DNA from: an uncultured Acetatifactor sp.
GTDB lineage: Bacteria; Bacillota; Clostridia; Lachnospirales; Lachnospiraceae
NCBI GenBank assembly: GCA_910585805.1
Contig: CAJUFB010000155.1
Location: forward strand, 1 to 5,904
DNA length: 5,904 bases
Reading direction: 5' to 3'
The notes below the pieces were generated by a model. That model was not told the DNA's origin. It saw only the letters and a program-made list of their open reading frames with translations, and did not search any database. Of this stretch, positions 5,330 through 5,904 are shown in pieces (the first letter of the stretch is position 1; every line of letters starts with the position of its first letter). Made by a program: the position numbers and the translations under genes.

Positions 5330-5479
5330 GTTGCAGTAAACCCGAAGGCCGTTGCGGTTCTCCGCAGGGATAAGCACAATTGTTGTAAAAATTCTTCCGC
5401 AGTTGCAGAAATGCCGGCTATAAAATGTCCTGTTGCAATCATGGAGATTCGGTTGCAAAAACAAGGCAGGATGTTGATG
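5330..5479 (+). repeat. Series of helically spaced GTTGCA-like motifs
   Basis: GTTGCAG or close variants occur at 5330 (GTTGCAG), 5351 (GTTGCGG), 5382 (GTTGTAA), 5402 (GTTGCAG), 5432 (GTTGCAA), 5452 (GTTGCAA) and 5473 (GTTGATG). The steps are 21, 31, 20, 30, 20 and 21 bp, all close to whole helical turns. The bases between copies are not repeated. All copies point the same way, which fits a protein-binding array on one DNA face better than a tandem duplication. No coding use is convincing here. A short hairpin, TGCGG-TTCT-CCGCA, lies at 5353-5366. Confidence 0.4.
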
Positions 5480-5874
5480 AAAACGCAACAGAATGCTATG
5501 CTTTTTCCAGAGGTTCCGTTCCGGTTCGCTAGATTGCTGTGGATGGAATTGCTGGATAAATATAGGCACATAGCTTCTGAAGACGCTGATTGAATCGGAG
5601 TTGAGCGGTATATCCGGTAAAGACAGGTGGCTCGGAGAAGAGATGGCGGGCAGTATTTTGTTTTTGTCTACAGTTCAGGTTCCGTTGGAGATAGAATATT
5701 AATCGCATGATTGCATTAGGCAGTATTCAGCGTCATGCAATATAGAAAGAGAAAATGGTAGCATATTTCGTGGAGAAGTAGTAAAATATTGTTATGCAAG
5801 ATTTTGATGGCAGAATTTGATTACAAAAGGATATTTATTTCCTTCCCACAGCCGGGGGCGGAAGGGAAAATCAG
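5480..5874. other. Intergenic stretch without a recognisable gene
   Basis: Neither strand shows a frame with a credible start, ribosome site and protein-like sequence. The only structures I see are an inverted repeat, ATTGCAT (5710-5716) with ATGCAAT (5735-5741) and an 18-base centre, and CCTTCC (5841-5846) with GGAAGG (5860-5865), a weak stem with no T tract. The DNA becomes AT-rich after about 5690, as is usual for a promoter region, but no clean -35/-10 pair was found. Confidence 0.5.
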
Positions 5875-5904
5875 GTGAACCCAACGCAGGCGTATTTGCT
5901 GGCT
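5875..5904 (+). CDS. Possible start of a downstream gene (3' partial)
   Basis: GTG at 5875 begins an open frame of ten codons (MNPTQAYLLA) that runs off the right edge. GGAAGGG at 5860-5866 lies 8 nt before it, a good ribosome-binding sequence at good spacing, and an AT-rich region precedes it. Ten codons are too few to identify a family or exclude chance. Confidence 0.3.
   Translation, partial: MNPTQAYLLA

Noticed and set aside
5330..5479. CRISPR array reading of the GTTGCA series
   Set aside because: The repeated unit is only about seven bases and variable, and spacing alternates between about 20 and 30 bp. No cas genes are present.
5144..5571. Overlapping minus-strand frames of 121 and 141 codons
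   Set aside because: They run opposite the kinase end, terminator and motif series, overlap each other in different frames and have no family features.
5240..5593. Plus-strand frame of 117 codons after the kinase-like gene
   Set aside because: The strong terminator lies inside it, no ribosome site precedes it, and the Cys/Trp-rich translation is not protein-like.
5838..5869. CCTTCC/GGAAGG inverted repeat as a terminator
   Set aside because: It has no T tract on either strand, and GGAAGGG is better explained as a ribosome site for a following start codon.

Overview
The window looks like chromosomal DNA from a moderately GC-rich Clostridia member, most likely a Lachnospiraceae-type gut bacterium. 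The evidence is strong GGAGG-type ribosome binding sites, Firmicutes-style promoters, a rho-independent terminator, and a ThuA / Gfo-Idh-MocA / AraC sugar-utilisation cluster of the kind common in these organisms. This taxonomic reading is an inference from style and gene content; no marker gene is present.

Left part (1-1239). An AT-rich open frame enters from the left edge and ends at 185. It is followed at once by a small gene (197-583) encoding a free-standing copy of the EF-Tu domain II beta-barrel behind a short basic N-terminal tail. Directly after its stop codon lies a decayed piece of a GH3 beta-glucosidase (about 591-968). The piece has an in-frame amber codon and lacks both the N-terminal catalytic domain and the rest of the C-terminal domain. 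The next 270 bases (969-1239) hold protein-like but broken reading frames that I cannot assign. This part looks like a rearrangement and decay zone.

Centre (1240-4576). This is the coherent functional unit. On the minus strand a ThuA-family gene (start 3261) is followed after 201 bp by a Gfo/Idh/MocA oxidoreductase gene (start 2343). Divergent from them, on the plus strand, is an AraC-family regulator (start 3614). By analogy with the ThuA/ThuB pair of rhizobia, where a Gfo/Idh/MocA dehydrogenase and ThuA act in disaccharide use through 3-keto intermediates, the two enzymes probably oxidise or process a sugar or glycoside. The AraC protein probably senses the substrate. The region between the divergent genes has two back-to-back promoters whose core elements overlap, and a pair of GCCAAA direct repeats exactly 21 bp apart. 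That spacing is typical of AraC half-sites. They sit where they could activate the thuA promoter and repress the regulator's own promoter. No transporter or glycosidase gene of the system is inside the window.

Right part (4577-5904). A small orphan protein-kinase-fold protein (4698-5234) follows the regulator and is closed by a strong intrinsic terminator (5289-5329). The remaining ~570 bp have no convincing complete gene. They hold a curious series of GTTGCA-like motifs spaced by near-multiples of ten bases (5330-5479). At the very edge there is a possible GTG start of a further gene (5875-5904).
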